NCBI RefSeq assembly: GCF_041929205.1
Contig: NZ_JBHFNT010000116.1
DNA from: Floridanema evergladense
GTDB taxonomy: Bacteria > Cyanobacteriota > Cyanobacteriia > Cyanobacteriales > Aerosakkonemataceae
DNA: 64,000 nucleotides
Direction: 5' to 3' (one strand)
Part shown: one piece after another, positions 62,580-64,000 of the stretch
Layout: every line of letters starts with the position of its first letter
How positions within the stretch are numbered: position 1 is the stretch's first letter
Notes under the pieces: generated by a model
Told to the model about the DNA's origin: nothing
The model's database searches: none
What the model saw: only the letters and a program-made list of their open reading frames with translations
Position numbers and translations under genes: made by a program

Positions 62580-63599
62580 ATGACTCAAACAAATTACCGT
62601 CCAACTTTAGCTTTAAAACTTGCCTCAATGCAAACCCCCGATGCAGTTGAAACTTCAGCATTGGCAAGTTTTGGGGGAAATAATCAAGAAGAAGCGATCG
62701 CTCAAAACCTACTTTTACATCCTGGTGAGCCAGGGGAAATGTTAGTCCAATTAGAAAACCTGGGTTCCCATCCATTAAGATGGAAATTAGTAATTGAGGG
62801 AGACTTTCCCGGAACTTGGTGTAATTGGTATCAAGAAGAAGCAGAAGAAATTGCCCCCAACCAAAAAGTAGACAAAGAACTTTCCTTTCAAATTCCAGAA
62901 GACTTTTTTGAAAATCAGTTTAGTTTGATGGGTAGGAAAGCACGATTACAAATTAACTATGAAGCTCAAGTTTATGTATATGCAGAAGGAGAAATTCAAC
63001 AGCAATTAATTGGTTATCGAGTTTTTAATATTTGTGTTCGCCCTCATCATTCTTACCTAAATTTCTTACCTGCGATTTATCGAGAAATAGATTTTATGGG
63101 GCGATTTCTGACTATTTTCGAGCAGGCATTCGATCCCGCAGTTCAAACAATAGACGTACTCTGGGCATATTTAGACCCTTTAACAGCACCAGAAGCAATG
63201 CTTCCCTTTCTGGCACATTGGGTAGCTTGGAATATGGAACAACGTTGGGATTCTAAACAGCAACGTCGTTTAATTCGCAATGCCGTAACTCTTTATCGTT
63301 GGCATGGAACGCGCAGAGGTTTGCGTTATTACTTACATCTTTATACAGGTTTACCTTTAGATGAACATCTTCCCGAATCAGAAAAACATATAAGTATAGA
63401 AGAAATTTTTAGCCAAGGTTTCGTTTTAGGAAAAACTCTTATGGGTGAGGATTCTATGTTAGGAGGTGCGCGTCCTTTTCACTTTATTGTAAGGTTGCGT
63501 ACCAATAATTCAGAGCCAATAGATGAACAATTAGTAAGGGATATTATTGAACGAGAAAAACCAGCTTTCTGTACCTACGATCTTGAGCTTAGAACGTGA
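62580..63599 (+). CDS. Afp12-like phage tail / baseplate protein
   Basis: The 339-residue protein has an Ig-like N-terminal part (PGEPGEMLVQLENLGSHPLR) and a C-terminal phage-tail-protein-I-like domain (LNFLPAIYREIDFMGRFLTI, APEAMLPFLAHWVAWNMEQR, LYRWHGTRRGLRYYLHLYTG). In Afp/PVC and tCIS the Afp12 protein forms the outer baseplate together with Afp11. It is the last convincing gene of the window. Confidence 0.88.
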   Translation: MTQTNYRPTLALKLASMQTPDAVETSALASFGGNNQEEAIAQNLLLHPGEPGEMLVQLENLGSHPLRWKLVIEGDFPGTWCNWYQEEAEEIAPNQKVDKELSFQIPEDFFENQFSLMGRKARLQINYEAQVYVYAEGEIQQQLIGYRVFNICVRPHHSYLNFLPAIYREIDFMGRFLTIFEQAFDPAVQTIDVLWAYLDPLTAPEAMLPFLAHWVAWNMEQRWDSKQQRRLIRNAVTLYRWHGTRRGLRYYLHLYTGLPLDEHLPESEKHISIEEIFSQGFVLGKTLMGEDSMLGGARPFHFIVRLRTNNSEPIDEQLVRDIIEREKPAFCTYDLELRT

Positions 63600-63810
63600 T
63601 TCAACGCGAGTTCGACAAATAAAAAACAGCAAGAGGTAATTTTGCCAGATTCAATATGGTAAAAAAGTCTGAAATAAGCGATCGGATATTACCATCTCAA
63701 ATTACTTCCCATCGCCCACTCTTTCCAAATTGGTACTTACTCAAAACTTCTAAAATTTCGATTCAACTACTATTATTTTACTTGAATATACTCATCACCT
63801 GTTAAATCTT

Positions 63811-63837
63811 TCGTTCCCAGGTTGAACCTGGGAACGA
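63811..63837. repeat. Second copy of the CGTTCCCAGGTT hairpin
   Basis: TCGTTCCCAGGTT and AACCTGGGAACGA are inverted around a single base, matching the inner hairpin at 43588-43616 nearly base for base. The flank gaggttctacctcctc again has inverted symmetry. Confidence 0.8.
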
Positions 63838-63907
63838 GTTTTGAGAGGTTCTACCTCCTCTGCCCCAAAAACCTCTAGAACATCGATTCAGTATTGTCGT
63901 CGGCGAT

Positions 63908-63978
63908 GAGAAACCGGGTTTCTTTCGCTCGCACAGTCAATATTTCGTTACCCCAAGTCAAAGAAACCCGGTTTCTGG
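63908..63978. repeat. Inverted repeat GAAACCGGGTTTCT / AGAAACCCGGTTTC
   Basis: GAGAAACCGGGTTTCTTT and AAAGAAACCCGGTTTCT are inverted around about 35 bases, a MITE-like form widespread in filamentous cyanobacteria. The flanks cattcagtattg-like and ttactgaattggtg suggest longer terminal arms. Confidence 0.75.
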
Positions 63979-64000
63979 GATTACTGAATTGGTGTTCTAG

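Larger units (their letters stand above)
63600..64000. other. Gene-free right end with two hairpin repeats
   Basis: Apart from a weak 49-codon frame at 63656-63805, no gene is visible. The interval holds the second copy of the CTCGTTCCCAGGTT hairpin and the inverted repeat at 63908-63978. Confidence 0.5.

Noticed and set aside
41356..63599. Prophage instead of an injection system
   Set aside because: No terminase, portal, capsid, integrase or lysis genes are present, while the AAA+ ATPase, DUF4255 and DUF4157 proteins are eCIS hallmarks.
63656..63805. A 49-codon plus-strand frame after the last tail gene
   Set aside because: No ribosome site, no recognisable motif and poor composition; likely chance.

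Overview
The window reads as chromosome of a filamentous cyanobacterium, probably Oscillatoriales- or Nostocales-like. The evidence is the chlorophyll cyclase acsF, the clpR-clpP3 pair, acyl-ACP synthetase, a cyanobacterial DUF2996 protein, frequent GCGATCGC (HIP1) octamers, short tandem repeats such as TTGTCCCC, and MITE-like hairpins. Nothing fixes the species.

Region 1 (1-23974) is mostly housekeeping. It holds a coiled-coil protein cut by the left edge, csaB, a VWA protein, clpR-clpP3, a DnaJ-TPR protein and a MoaD/ThiS-like carrier. Next come a broken TPR-CHAT gene, threonine synthase with a second MoaD/ThiS-like carrier, DUF2996, and an AT-rich unknown/PIN-domain pair. Then come a TM2 protein, acsF, a secreted protein, tRNA-Leu(UAG), DUF427, recQ, acyl-ACP/acyl-CoA synthetase, a YlqD-like protein, pyruvate dehydrogenase E2, and an AraC regulator divergent from an azoreductase.

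Region 2 (23975-37822) is an accessory zone. It starts with decayed gene remnants. A minus-strand TPR protein is followed by a phage-tail-type assembly chaperone whose DUF6760-like C-terminus can apparently be reached only by a -1 frameshift. On the plus strand are a secreted pentapeptide-repeat protein and a three-gene unit of large proteins, two of them with Ig-like domains and one transmembrane helix. A damaged toxin-antitoxin pair, a stand-alone DUF4157 (eCIS core) protein and a Uma2-type nuclease follow.

Region 3 (37825-63599) is an extracellular-type contractile injection system (eCIS; the class of Afp/PVC and of the thylakoid-anchored tCIS of multicellular cyanobacteria). On the minus strand are the AAA+ ATPase (Afp15-like) and the DUF4255 terminator/cap (Afp16-like). 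Divergently on the plus strand are the sheath, two tube proteins, an assembly chaperone, a pseudokinase-TM-PstS-like receptor protein, a 52-aa helical protein, a third tube-like protein, and an 814-aa disordered repeat protein. Then come the Afp7-like tube adaptor, VgrG-like hub/spike, PAAR tip, a 1516-aa DUF4157 effector ending in a PD-(D/E)XK-like nuclease, a candidate immunity protein, a YbjN-like protein, gp25 (Afp9), baseplate J (Afp11) and an Afp12-like tail protein. No tape measure or tail fibre was recognised.

The most interesting points are the membrane-spanning pseudokinase/substrate-binding protein inside the structural operon, the frameshifted chaperone, the alternating repeat array, the nuclease effector with its neighbour, and the Ig/WD40 membrane module. 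Together they suggest a membrane-tethered injection system with a built-in sensor. That overall reading is inference.
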